Source of the DNA: an uncultured Flavobacteriales bacterium | GTDB taxonomy: Bacteria; Bacteroidota; Bacteroidia; Flavobacteriales_D; Crocinitomicaceae | DNA: 34,684 bases | Assembly (NCBI GenBank): GCA_913056215.1 | Contig: CAJXMN010000020.1 | Location: 1 to 34,684, forward strand | Direction: 5' to 3' | Shown: piece by piece, positions 23,518 to 32,697 of the stretch | Numbering within the stretch: position 1 is the first letter of the stretch | Layout of the letters: each line of letters starts with the position of its first letter | Notes under the pieces: generated by a model | Database searches by the model: none | What the model was told of the DNA's origin: nothing | Seen by the model: only the letters and a program-made list of their open reading frames with translations | Position numbers and translations under genes: made by a program

Positions 23518-26500
23518 TTAAAAATCTAATTTTACACCTAAACGAATTGTTCTTGGACGACTAATGTTAAACGGATTCCTCATGAACATGCTATACAAAT
23601 CACGGTACGACTGCTCATCCAATTGGTTTTGAATGGTAGTTTGCCATTGAGCAGCAGCAAGGAACCCATCATCATCAGGAACACCCGTCGCTCGGTACAC
23701 ATTGATTACGTTAAATTGATTGAAAAGGTTGGTCGCACGAACGTATACATTTAAGAACGCACGCTTTTTCTTTTCACCTTCTTTACCAAATTCCAGATTA
23801 AATGTACGATCAAGCTGTAAATCCAATCGGTATGTCCATGGCTTTCTCGAACCATTTAATCCACCAACAAGCTGTGGAGTACCACCTCCAGCTGCAGCAG
23901 GTGTTATGTTCTTCTGACGAGAATAAGGTTCACCTGAATTAATCAACGTAATCACATTTAGGCCTGTATTTTCAAGAATATTGACATCTTTTATAACGGG
24001 ACCGTTGTAGTCTTTACCTTGTCCGTATCGGTAGTCAAATGTAATTGAGAACGCGTGACGCTGATCGTAAGAAAACGGATAAACTGTTCTCAAGTCAGGT
24101 TGGTTTGAATTCACAAAACTTAACGCGGAATTGGGGTCAGAACCAGTACCATTCGCAAACTGTAGCGTATAATTCGCAGTCATTCGTATATTACCAGTTC
24201 TACGTAAATCATATTCTACTGTCAAACCTTTAACCGTACCAAAATCGCGGTTCCCATAAGTTCTGTACGTTGAAGGATAAGCTTCGAAAACATTTCTTAC
24301 CTGCACCATGTCACGCAATTCACGATAGAATGCATTAAACTTAAGCGATGAAGTTCGCGTCACTACCTGTTGGAATCCGAAAGAATAATCAATCGTTTTC
24401 TCCGGACGCAAATTCGCATTATTAATGATATTACTTCTATCCTCAACAAACTGATAATCCAATGGATCAAAGCGTAAACCAGAAGTTGGACGTTTTGTTA
24501 AGATATCATAGTTCGCAAAGAAACTCGCTTCATCTGAAATAGGGAAAGAGAATGCAATACGCGGCATGAAGTTAATAGCAACATCATAATCTTTAAACGC
24601 ATCCGCAGAAGGAGTTTCTTGCTCTGGATTTAACAACCAAGGAGCAATACCTGCACTACCTGTTATCGTTGAAGGGTCTTGCGTTTCAATACCTTCAGCA
24701 TTATACCAGGTTTCTCCATTTCTAAAGCCATTAATTTGAGTAGGATTATTGACATCATTGACATAAACAACGTAATCATCTCCAATACTTTCAGGAATAT
24801 CTACCCAGTCATAAGTAATTGGATCATCCGCTTTTAATGATTGTGCTTCAGAAGCCGAACGCGCATTAAAGAATAAGTGCTGGTCTTTTAATACCGGCTG
24901 GTTGGCGTCAAATACATCCACACGCAATCCTACGTTAAAAATTATATCATCGAAGGAGAACTTGTCCATTATATATCCAGCCACGTACGTAGGTTGAAAA
25001 GCACCAATGAATCGACGGTAATTACCATTTTCATCCGTTTCATTAAAGTACGCATTAATATCAGTGTTACCTGAAACACGCTCACCTGTGTGATCATAAC
25101 CATAATAAGAAACGAAATTCTGACCTTGGTTAAACAATTCATCAGGTGTAAACATATCCAAGGAGAAAATATTTGGATCATATGCATCGATATCAACAAA
25201 TTCATTACCCGCAGGGTCCAAGCCAATTTCATTTCTAAAGTTGTAATCAAAGAAAGTCTGCTCATCATTTTCTACTGCTCCACCAAATTCTCCATCACCT
25301 TCGTTTGCTGCATACCCCGTATTTAAACGATCGTAGGTTACACGTGGATAAGTACCGTAAAAGTCGTAAGAAGCATCATTTTTGTCTAACTCAGTAATAT
25401 GTGAATTCATATATTGGCGAGCAACCTCCCAGATACCGATCGGTCCAAGGTTACCATTACTCCAACCACGGTCCCAACGTTGTTCAACCTCAACACCGAG
25501 CGAAATATTATGACCTCCTATAGATATAGACGCCGAACCCGTAAAACGCAATTGCTCCGCTTCAACTTTTGAAAAACCATTAAAGGGGGTGCCTAAATTA
25601 CCCCAGAGGCTGTAGACGCTGCTTGGTTGATCACCGTTTCGAAGGCCATTCCCCTGTAATATCTGAGTTAAGTTTTCGTAACGACCAGCAGGGTTACCTT
25701 CATTAATCCGGTAATACTGACTTGTAATAGCTGCAAGCGATGGATTGATTTCTGAGGGTGTAAAATCGACCTCAACATCTCTAAAACCATCATGAATCAA
25801 ACTGTCGTTCGCATCATTGAAAGAGTAAGTTGGACGACGTGTTGTTTCAAAATAACCAACATGACCGTAGTTAAAAATGTTATATTCATGGCTCTCATCA
25901 AACGTCTCTCTATTTGACTTCGAATAATCAACCATCAGGTTATAATAAAAACTCTCTACTTTGGAACTACTGCTCTCATCAGTATTTCTGAAGCGCTGCT
26001 GAAAACGACCGTAAACACGCCAGTCTAGACTATTTCGATCTGCAAAGTTTTCAAAATTATACAATGAATTCGCATAGCTATAATTCTTACCAAAATTATA
26101 GTTCATTGATCCACCGAATGTTAAGTTTACCGTGGGTCCAGTATTTACATCAATTTTTCCAGCACCAGAAATAGTTGTTCTACGCGCATTCATTTTCCAT
26201 GGTACTTTTTCAAAATCTTCCTTCCGCAAGAAGTCTGAATTATTGAAGTTACCTTCCCCTCCTGAAGAGGGCCGCAATGGGTTTTCTAATAATTCCTGTC
26301 GCACATCCTTCTTTATACGCCAAGCACCATCAGCAAACGGCCGTGGATCCAATCGATCATTAAACGTTGCAGAAACTAAAAATCCTAGTATTGGTTCTGT
26401 CTTCTTCCCTGTAGAGTCTTTTTTCATTAATAGAGGTCCCGAGACCATACCTTCGAAAAGATTGTATCCAAATTTATCAAGTCCATAAACCTGACCATCA

Positions 26501-27270
26501 TAACCTAGTGGATCTTCACCTTTCACATAGAAACCTGAAGAAACGGCCTCAATACTACCGAAATACTTAGCAGAAGGACCACGTGTTGTCACAGAAATAA
26601 TCCCTCCGGTAGCATCACCGTAGTTGGCGGGCACACCTCCAGTAATCACCTGCACCTCTTGAAGCGCAGACTTCGGAAGATTGGAAGACCCACGAACTTT
26701 AATACCATCTATATAGTAATAAGAAGCGCCTTCACGAGATCCTCTCACACTAATCCCACCAGATCCTTCAGACTCGTTCACTCCACCAACAGTAGAAGCA
26801 ACACCTGAAGCTGAACGTACTGGTAGTTTATCAATATCTTCACGAGTAATCGTCGAACCTTGAGCGCCACCATCTTTATTAATCAAAGGAACCTTATAAG
26901 CAACAATCTCTACTTCTTCCATTTCCTGAACATCCTCAGGCTTGGTCAATTCTGTTTTATCCAAAAAGGTAATTTTTTCTGGAGAGACTTGTACATCGTT
27001 AATTCGTACCGGCTGATGTTCAGTAGAACGAAATTCAACATCATAAGTACCAGAAGTTACTGATGGAAATTGAAATTTACCATCAAAGTCAGTTTCTGTA
27101 CCACCTTTCACAATGCCCCCCTGATAAAGTACAACTTTAGCAAAAGGAATAGGCTCTTTTGAATCTCCATCAATTACTGAACCTTTAATGGTTCCACTAC
27201 CCGCCTGACCGAAAGAATACCCGGCCGTTAATACGAGACTTAATAGTACAAAGTAGAGTTTACGTATCAT
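23518..27270 (-). CDS. TonB-dependent receptor with carboxypeptidase-like N-terminal domain
   Basis: This 1250-residue outer-membrane receptor has a signal peptide at 1-22 (ending AGYSFGQ). A carboxypeptidase-D regulatory-like domain lies at about 25-108 (GTIKGSVIDGDSKEPIPFAKV). The plug, about 120-235, includes TITREDIDKLPVRS, GGISVRGSREGASYYYIDG and GGVPANYGDATGGIISV. A very long beta-barrel follows, containing NANLRPEKTIDYSFGFQQ, and it ends RPRTIRLGVKLDF with a terminal Phe. It is longer than usual for such receptors, with large Asp/Asn-rich loops around 600-900. It is the promoter-proximal gene of a three-gene operon, with the giant protein 19 bases downstream. It is not a SusC partnered with SusD, since no susD follows. 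The giant protein may take the lid or binder place. The ligand is unknown. Confidence 0.92.
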   Translation of the reverse strand: MIRKLYFVLLSLVLTAGYSFGQAGSGTIKGSVIDGDSKEPIPFAKVVLYQGGIVKGGTETDFDGKFQFPSVTSGTYDVEFRSTEHQPVRINDVQVSPEKITFLDKTELTKPEDVQEMEEVEIVAYKVPLINKDGGAQGSTITREDIDKLPVRSASGVASTVGGVNESEGSGGISVRGSREGASYYYIDGIKVRGSSNLPKSALQEVQVITGGVPANYGDATGGIISVTTRGPSAKYFGSIEAVSSGFYVKGEDPLGYDGQVYGLDKFGYNLFEGMVSGPLLMKKDSTGKKTEPILGFLVSATFNDRLDPRPFADGAWRIKKDVRQELLENPLRPSSGGEGNFNNSDFLRKEDFEKVPWKMNARRTTISGAGKIDVNTGPTVNLTFGGSMNYNFGKNYSYANSLYNFENFADRNSLDWRVYGRFQQRFRNTDESSSSKVESFYYNLMVDYSKSNRETFDESHEYNIFNYGHVGYFETTRRPTYSFNDANDSLIHDGFRDVEVDFTPSEINPSLAAITSQYYRINEGNPAGRYENLTQILQGNGLRNGDQPSSVYSLWGNLGTPFNGFSKVEAEQLRFTGSASISIGGHNISLGVEVEQRWDRGWSNGNLGPIGIWEVARQYMNSHITELDKNDASYDFYGTYPRVTYDRLNTGYAANEGDGEFGGAVENDEQTFFDYNFRNEIGLDPAGNEFVDIDAYDPNIFSLDMFTPDELFNQGQNFVSYYGYDHTGERVSGNTDINAYFNETDENGNYRRFIGAFQPTYVAGYIMDKFSFDDIIFNVGLRVDVFDANQPVLKDQHLFFNARSASEAQSLKADDPITYDWVDIPESIGDDYVVYVNDVNNPTQINGFRNGETWYNAEGIETQDPSTITGSAGIAPWLLNPEQETPSADAFKDYDVAINFMPRIAFSFPISDEASFFANYDILTKRPTSGLRFDPLDYQFVEDRSNIINNANLRPEKTIDYSFGFQQVVTRTSSLKFNAFYRELRDMVQVRNVFEAYPSTYRTYGNRDFGTVKGLTVEYDLRRTGNIRMTANYTLQFANGTGSDPNSALSFVNSNQPDLRTVYPFSYDQRHAFSITFDYRYGQGKDYNGPVIKDVNILENTGLNVITLINSGEPYSRQKNITPAAAGGGTPQLVGGLNGSRKPWTYRLDLQLDRTFNLEFGKEGEKKKRAFLNVYVRATNLFNQFNVINVYRATGVPDDDGFLAAAQWQTTIQNQLDEQSYRDLYSMFMRNPFNISRPRTIRLGVKLDF

Positions 27271-27454
27271 AAGATTTTATTAATTAATTCTTACTTATTT
27301 TTTCGAAGACCGTAAATATAGAAAAAATCATTTAGATAATTTAACAACTTTTAAAATTGTATTCACAGTGACGAAATGTTCCTGTAACAAATCTAAGCTC
27401 ATTTTAGAATAAAAAAATTTGTTAAATGATAGAATTTTCTAAAACTATACACGT

Positions 27455-27976
27455 CTATCGTGGTTCTTCTTGCCAATCTGCGTACATCCTATAGTTTGAA
27501 GCAATGCGTTCAATCTCTTGTTCGAACTGATCCTGACTAAGTGTTTTAACTTTTCGAACAGGGGTACCCGCATAGATGGCGTTAGGTTCGAGCTGACTAT
27601 TCTCGAGCACCACACTACCAGCCGCGATGATAGTATTGGAATTAATGACGGCATGATCCATAATAATTGCCCCCATACCTATAAGTACATTGGACGCAAT
27701 ATGACAACCATGAACGATCGCATTGTGACCAATGGAAACATTTTCACCAACCCAGGTTTTAGATTTTTCATAAGTACAATGAATCACGACACCATCCTGA
27801 ACATTAACATTCTTACCTAACTGTACACTATTTACATCACCCCGTATTACTGCATTATACCAAACCGTAACCCCATCTTCCATGTGAACATCTCCTACAA
27901 TTGTCGCATTTTCAGCTATCCAATGAGCCTTATCTAATTGCGGGCTTTTACCCTGAATCGTTTTAATCAATGCCAT
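27455..27976 (-). CDS. Gamma-carbonic anhydrase family hexapeptide-repeat protein
   Basis: This protein of about 173 residues is a left-handed beta-helix with recurrent hexapeptides (ATIVGDV, VTVWYNAVIRGD, VNVQDG, VLIGMGAII). The three zinc ligands of gamma-carbonic anhydrases are in place: His66 in VVIHC, and His84 and His89 in SIGHNAIVHGC. The family (PaaY/YrdA/CaiE-like) often has weak or no measured carbonic anhydrase activity. A GTPVRKVKTL turn and a C-terminal helix complete the usual trimer-forming unit. The ATG at 27976 begins MALIKTIQGK and overlaps the murI stop by 14 bases, so the two are probably co-transcribed. The longer frame from 28054 would add residues from inside murI and is not supported. 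Confidence 0.9.
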   Translation of the reverse strand: MALIKTIQGKSPQLDKAHWIAENATIVGDVHMEDGVTVWYNAVIRGDVNSVQLGKNVNVQDGVVIHCTYEKSKTWVGENVSIGHNAIVHGCHIASNVLIGMGAIIMDHAVINSNTIIAAGSVVLENSQLEPNAIYAGTPVRKVKTLSQDQFEQEIERIASNYRMYADWQEEPR

Positions 27977-28802
27977 TATCTGAAATTTTAATTTGTTCTG
28001 CACGACAACGTTGCCCAAACAATTCGAAAACCCGCCTTTCAAAAATAACAGCATTTTCTGTCGTCATGTATTGAACTGAACGTCCTGTCTGAAGTTTTCG
28101 AACGAGCCATGAATGCCTTTTAAGATAACGTTCCAGCGATGTAGCCACGACCTCTCCTTGACTTACGACATGAATCTGATCTTCTATAACAGCCTGAAGA
28201 AAGGGCTCGAGGACAGGGTAATGCGTGCACCCGAGAAGATAGACATCTGCGTTAGGATACAATCTTCGTACCTCATGAATATTTTTCTGAATCATAAGTT
28301 GGCCTTCCGGTGTTCTATATTCACCGCTTTCTACTAAAGGGACCCACATGGGGCAAGCGTGCTGGTGAACTTTGGTAGAAGGACTAAACTTCGCAAACTC
28401 CATCGGGTAAGATGCTGACTTCACGGTGCCCTCAGTTGCTAAAACGACAATCTCATTGGTCTTACTTAATTTACCGATGTTTTCTGCGCTTGGGCGGACC
28501 ACACCAAGAACGCGCCTTCCAGGGTAATCCAGTAGCTCTTTTTGCTGAATACTTCTCAATGCCTTCGCAGAAGCTGTGTTACACGCCAATATCACGAGTT
28601 GACAACCCTGTTCAAACAACGTGCGCACTCCTTGCCAGGTATAGTCATACACGACGTCGAAGGAACGTGTGCCATAGGGAGCTCGAGCATTATCTCCCAA
28701 ATACAGGTAATTGTATTCGGGCAACAAAAGACGTACTGCTCGCAATACCGTAATTCCACCGTATCCTGAATCAAAAAATCCTATTGGACCTTGTTTGGGC
28801 AT
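27963..28802 (-). CDS. murI: Glutamate racemase MurI
   Basis: This 279-residue enzyme converts L- to D-glutamate for peptidoglycan. The first active-site loop is FFDSGYGG (9-16, Asp11 and Ser12). LGDNARAPYG (35-44) follows, with the catalytic cysteines Cys74 in ACNTASA and Cys192 in GCTHYP, each with the neighbouring Asn/Thr or Thr/His expected. The length is normal. Tyr stands in the DSG-x-GG position that is Val or Ile in many homologs, which is not expected to abolish activity. The gene is separated from the upstream ompH by a terminator and about 240 bases, so it has its own promoter. It overlaps the gamma-carbonic anhydrase gene at its 3' end. Confidence 0.95.
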   Translation of the reverse strand: MPKQGPIGFFDSGYGGITVLRAVRLLLPEYNYLYLGDNARAPYGTRSFDVVYDYTWQGVRTLFEQGCQLVILACNTASAKALRSIQQKELLDYPGRRVLGVVRPSAENIGKLSKTNEIVVLATEGTVKSASYPMEFAKFSPSTKVHQHACPMWVPLVESGEYRTPEGQLMIQKNIHEVRRLYPNADVYLLGCTHYPVLEPFLQAVIEDQIHVVSQGEVVATSLERYLKRHSWLVRKLQTGRSVQYMTTENAVIFERRVFELFGQRCRAEQIKISDNGID

Positions 28803-28806
28803 AATC

Positions 28807-28814
28807 CAAATATA
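28807..28814 (-). promoter_or_regulatory. Possible -7 box (TATATTTG) at murI start
   Basis: The minus strand reads TATATTTG, an exact TAnnTTTG match, ending 4 bases before the murI ATG. If used, it would give a nearly leaderless transcript. The upstream TTG is at the wrong distance, so this is tentative. Confidence 0.3.
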
Positions 28815-28982
28815 GTTTAATTTCTACAAAATGATTTGATTCGCTAAAACATAGATTAGAAGACTTGATAACTTCACTGCTTAACTATTTTATTACACCG
28901 AAACAAAGTGTATAACGAGGTTTATTTTTCTTCAAACGCGATCCAACATTTTTTTAGCTATAACTTGTTGGTTTTATAGCAC

Positions 28983-29017
28983 AAAAAAAAGGTCGTCATC
29001 AATTAAGATAACGACCT
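28983..29017 (-). terminator. Rho-independent terminator after ompH
   Basis: On the minus strand, AGGTCGT (29017-29011) pairs with ACGACCT (28996-28990), with further partial pairing inside the loop. A run of eight T follows (28990-28983). It lies 27 bases after the stop of the second ompH gene and would end the uppS-bamA-ompH-ompH transcript. Confidence 0.85.
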
Positions 29018-29043
29018 ATAATTTTCTTTGTAGTATCCTTTAA

Positions 29044-29577
29044 TTATTCATCATCCAAATCTGGAACATTAACTTTGGATTCATTTTCCATTTTCATAAC
29101 CTCTTTAATCACAAGGTTAGTCAAATCTTTTCCGTTACTATATAACAATGATGACTCGTCAATCACATAGTCAATCTTTTCTGATTCACAGACCTTCTCG
29201 ACACCTTTTTGAACCCGTGCTAAAATTGGTTTGTTTAATTCCTGACTCAATACTTGGATCTGCTGATCCAATTCTTGTTGTCTCGTTTGAAATTCCTGCG
29301 ACTTCTTCATCAATCGTTCTTCTTCGAATTTATAAGCCGTAGGACTCATCGTCGATTTCTCTTGTTGAAGTTTCTTGTAATCTGACTGAAGCTTCTGTTG
29401 AGTCTCCTGCAACTCTTTAACTGCACGCTGCTCAAAATTTTGAAGTTCTTTTTCGGCAGCTTTGCGCGAAGGCATTGTATCCAACACACGCTGCGTATTA
29501 ACATGTGCCACTTTTGATTGTGCGAAATTCATCGTTGATGCCATCATCAACACTAATAAAACAATTAATTTCTTCAT
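29044..29577 (-). CDS. OmpH/Skp-family periplasmic chaperone (second copy)
   Basis: This 177-residue protein has a signal peptide at 1-19 (ending MNFA). The Skp start pattern VAHVNTQRVLDTMPSRKAAE follows, then a long Gln/Glu/Lys-rich coiled coil (about 40-125). The C-terminal return strand and helix (IDYVIDESSLLYSNGKDLT) has the D-S-x-Y-x-N-G-x-D-L-T pattern usual in Bacteroidota Skp proteins. Skp trimers hold unfolded outer-membrane proteins in transit to BamA. It lies 28 bases after the first ompH copy and is the last gene before the terminator. An acidic tail (PDLDDE) is present. Confidence 0.92.
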   Translation of the reverse strand: MKKLIVLLVLMMASTMNFAQSKVAHVNTQRVLDTMPSRKAAEKELQNFEQRAVKELQETQQKLQSDYKKLQQEKSTMSPTAYKFEEERLMKKSQEFQTRQQELDQQIQVLSQELNKPILARVQKGVEKVCESEKIDYVIDESSLLYSNGKDLTNLVIKEVMKMENESKVNVPDLDDE

Positions 29578-29605
29578 AATAATATCTTCTATTTTTATTG
29601 TTAAA

Positions 29606-30172
29606 CTATTGCGGTGTCACCCCCAATTCTCTTAATACCATTTTACTAATATCGTATTTTGGATCAGCAAATATAAGATTTGATTGATTCGCTTTGTCAA
29701 AAACGAAGGCGAAATTTCGATTACTGGCTACCTTTTTCATGGCTTCGAAAACTTTATCTTGAATAGGTTCTATCAATTCCTTCCGTTTCGCGAATAGATC
29801 TCCTTTTACTCCGAATCGCATTTGTTGCATTTCTAATGTTTCCGTTTCCATTTCTTCAATCTCAGTTTTTCTTGCCTCTCGTTCTTCGTCAGGGAGTATA
29901 GCTTCTACACGCATAAACTCCTCTTTTCTTTTTTTAATCTTTTTATAGCGATCTTCAATCTCTTTTTGCCATCGTTCAGAGTACTTATTTAGTTCCTCCT
30001 GTGCTTCATTATAAGCCGGCATACTTTCCAAAATATAATCCGAATCGATATAAGCATACTTCTGAGCATAAAGAGCAAAAGACGTACCAAAAACTATTAT
30101 CAAGGTCCAACCGACCGCTATCAAAGAAGGTATAAGCTTATAAACAGAGTAGTTTTTCAACGGTATTTTCAT
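29606..30172 (-). CDS. OmpH/Skp-family periplasmic chaperone (first copy)
   Basis: This 188-residue Skp-like protein has an unusually long N-terminal region. A basic stretch (1-12) is followed by a hydrophobic segment (about 13-35, ending FALYA) that acts as signal peptide or anchor, then QKYAYIDSDYILESMPAYNE. A highly charged coiled coil spans about 50-130. The end, FAFVFDKANQSNLIFADPKYDIS, has FDK in place of the YSNGKDLT-like ending of its neighbour, so the two copies belong to distinct subtypes usually found as a pair in this phylum. It lies 13 bases after bamA and 28 before the other copy. The role is delivery of unfolded outer-membrane proteins to BamA. Confidence 0.92.
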   Translation of the reverse strand: MKIPLKNYSVYKLIPSLIAVGWTLIIVFGTSFALYAQKYAYIDSDYILESMPAYNEAQEELNKYSERWQKEIEDRYKKIKKRKEEFMRVEAILPDEEREARKTEIEEMETETLEMQQMRFGVKGDLFAKRKELIEPIQDKVFEAMKKVASNRNFAFVFDKANQSNLIFADPKYDISKMVLRELGVTPQ

Positions 30173-30185
30173 AGTTATAGGTTTA

Positions 30186-32696
30186 TTATAAATCTCCTAA
30201 ATTCTTTCCAATAATGAATTGAAACGCGCCAACTGGACTGCCCCCCATCCTTGAGACGTCGTTGCCTGAGCCAAATCCTTGACTATGTGGATCGAGTGCA
30301 TCGAAGCCCCATCCGTAATCAAAACCTAACAGACCAAACATTGGCAAATAAACGCGAACGCCACCTCCAACACTTCGCTTCACATTAAAAGGGTTATAGG
30401 TATCGAACCCAGTAAAAGTATTTCCTGCTTCAGCAAAAGCAAGTACGAAAAATGTCGCAGAAGGATTCAGGGAAATCGGATACCGTAATTCTACTGAATA
30501 TCTAGAAATAATCGGATCACCGAGCGAAGATGAAATCTCCTGTTCTTCATAACCACGCAATGAAATTAGTTCGCGACCATCCAAACGAGCAACTCCTGTA
30601 AGTGCGTTTCCACCCAAATAAAAACGCTCAAAAGGAGTCAACCCTTTTGCTTGAGAATAAGCACCCATAAAGCCAAATCCTATCTTCGGACTTAATACGA
30701 GTTTTTTGTCAGGTGTCAAAGGCAAATACCATTCACCAGTAAACTTAATTTTATAATACTCTGCATATTTGTTACGCGTTTGTTCACTTACTGCACTGTA
30801 ATCATCTATTCCATCAAAAGAAGAATAGGGCAATGTCGCCTTTCCTGTAAGTGCTATTTTAGAACCGCTTTTTGGATAAATAGGTGCGTCTATTGAATTA
30901 CGAGAAAGCACATATTTCAAGGCTATGTTATTTGAATAACCATCGTCAAAGTCAAACACAGAGCCGTAATCCGTCACATCGTAATAATTATAGGACAATT
31001 CATAATAGGCACTGAAAAAATCATCTGGTATTTTCTTGCGTCGTTGCAATCCTACCCCGACACCAGTAATGGAAACACCTGAATAATCAGGTTCTTTTCG
31101 GTTGAAGCCATTTCCAAATTGCGAATGGTTCATCCAAACTGAAAATGCATTTGGTTTTTTACCGCCAAGCCAAGGCTCAGTAAATGAGAAATTGTATGAT
31201 TGATAAAATGTACCATTGGTCTGAGCACGAAGGGACAACGTCTGCCCATCCCCAGCAGGCAACGGCTGCCAGGCCGATTTGTTAAATAAATTTTGAATCG
31301 AGAAATTATTGAACGTCAATCCAAGCGTACCAATTAATCGCTGAGCTCCATAACCTCCTGAGAGCTCAATTTGATCCGATGATTTTTCCTTTACGATATA
31401 CTCGATATCGACTGTACCGTCTGCTGGATTTGGAATCGGATTTACCTGGAATGATTGTTCATCAAAATAGCCGAGCTGCGCCAATTCACGCTGGGTACGA
31501 ATAATGTCATTGCGATTAAATAGATCACCGGGCTTTGTTCTAATTTCGCGACGTATTACGTAATCATTGGTCTTGTAATTTCCTTTAATGATAATATTTT
31601 CGACCCGTGCTTCTTTTCCTTCAACTATGCGCATTTCATAATCTATATGATGATCATCCACATTGACCTCAACTGGTGTTATTTGAAAGAACAAGTGTCC
31701 CTTATCCATATAGAGAGAAGTGATATCTCGCCCATTCATCGATTGAAACAACCGCGTTTCCAATAATTCTTTATTGTAGATGTCTCCTTCATTTATTCCT
31801 AATACGGTGTCCAGATACCCCGAGGTATATTTCGAATTACCAACCCATTCGATATCTCCAAAGTAATATTTTTGTCCTTCATCAATGTAGATATCAATCC
31901 CCAGATTCTTTTCATCTATCATATAGATTGAGTCCTTCACAATCTCAGCATCGCGCAACCCAATTGCCTGAAACTCCATCATCATCGCTTCAATGTCGCG
32001 TTCGTATGCAGAAACTGTAAATTTCGATCGTTTGAAGAAACGCCAGAATGCTTTTTCCTTGGTATCCTTCATTTTTCGTCTCAACTTTCCTTCCTTCACT
32101 GATTCCACACCATAAAAGTTAATTTCGCCAATCTTCACTCGCTCCCCTTTTTCAATCTGAATAATAAAGATTTCAGAATTGTTCATAAGAGAATCCTGAA
32201 CGCGTTTGATATTAACATCTACATTGTAATATCCCTTTTCGCGATAAAACCCAGTTACTTTGGACCGAGTCGTAAAAAGCAAATTCTCTGTTATGTTCTT
32301 TCCAGAAAACAAATTGATCTTTTCACGAATTTTATCCGCCTCTTTCTTTTTGGCTCCTTCAAAACGAAATCGCGATAATTTTGGGCGCGGTTTTAGGTGA
32401 ATCGATAAATACGCAATATCTCCGACTACCTTATCCAGTTTGATTTGCACATCTGAGAAAAGATCTTCTTTCCATAAGTTACGTATGGCTTTTGTAATAT
32501 CGTCTCCCGGTATGGTTATTTTTTGCCCTTGTCTTAATCCTGCAATAAGCTTAATTGCCTGATGATCAAAATTATCTACACCTTTAACACGAATAGGTCC
32601 TATCTCATAGGTTTGGGGAGTACTATAATCGATTTTCTGCCCAAAAGATGAAAAGGTCAGAAAGATCAAACATATTATAGAAAGCAAGTGTCTCAT
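30186..32696 (-). CDS. bamA: Outer-membrane assembly factor BamA
   Basis: This 836-residue Omp85 protein has a signal peptide (about 1-19, ending FSSFG). Five POTRA domains follow (about 25-420), with the typical starts IGPIRVKGVDNFD, LSRFRFEGAKKK, VKIGEINFYGV, YFGDIEWVGNSKY and RVENIIIKGNYKT. A 16-stranded barrel (about 440-836) carries the loop-6 motif LRGY at ELISLRGYEEQE. It inserts beta-barrel proteins into the outer membrane and is essential. The C-terminus, FIIGKNLGDL, extends a few residues past the usual final aromatic-ending strand. It lies 1 base after uppS and 13 before ompH, a common order in this phylum. Confidence 0.95.
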   Translation of the reverse strand: MRHLLSIICLIFLTFSSFGQKIDYSTPQTYEIGPIRVKGVDNFDHQAIKLIAGLRQGQKITIPGDDITKAIRNLWKEDLFSDVQIKLDKVVGDIAYLSIHLKPRPKLSRFRFEGAKKKEADKIREKINLFSGKNITENLLFTTRSKVTGFYREKGYYNVDVNIKRVQDSLMNNSEIFIIQIEKGERVKIGEINFYGVESVKEGKLRRKMKDTKEKAFWRFFKRSKFTVSAYERDIEAMMMEFQAIGLRDAEIVKDSIYMIDEKNLGIDIYIDEGQKYYFGDIEWVGNSKYTSGYLDTVLGINEGDIYNKELLETRLFQSMNGRDITSLYMDKGHLFFQITPVEVNVDDHHIDYEMRIVEGKEARVENIIIKGNYKTNDYVIRREIRTKPGDLFNRNDIIRTQRELAQLGYFDEQSFQVNPIPNPADGTVDIEYIVKEKSSDQIELSGGYGAQRLIGTLGLTFNNFSIQNLFNKSAWQPLPAGDGQTLSLRAQTNGTFYQSYNFSFTEPWLGGKKPNAFSVWMNHSQFGNGFNRKEPDYSGVSITGVGVGLQRRKKIPDDFFSAYYELSYNYYDVTDYGSVFDFDDGYSNNIALKYVLSRNSIDAPIYPKSGSKIALTGKATLPYSSFDGIDDYSAVSEQTRNKYAEYYKIKFTGEWYLPLTPDKKLVLSPKIGFGFMGAYSQAKGLTPFERFYLGGNALTGVARLDGRELISLRGYEEQEISSSLGDPIISRYSVELRYPISLNPSATFFVLAFAEAGNTFTGFDTYNPFNVKRSVGGGVRVYLPMFGLLGFDYGWGFDALDPHSQGFGSGNDVSRMGGSPVGAFQFIIGKNLGDL

Positions 32697-32697
32697 A

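Noticed and set aside
27296-27345. Promoter for the TonB-receptor operon (TATATTTA with an upstream TTG)
   Set aside because: The last base of the -7 box mismatches and the TTG is about 24 bases away, longer than usual. It is too weak to list.
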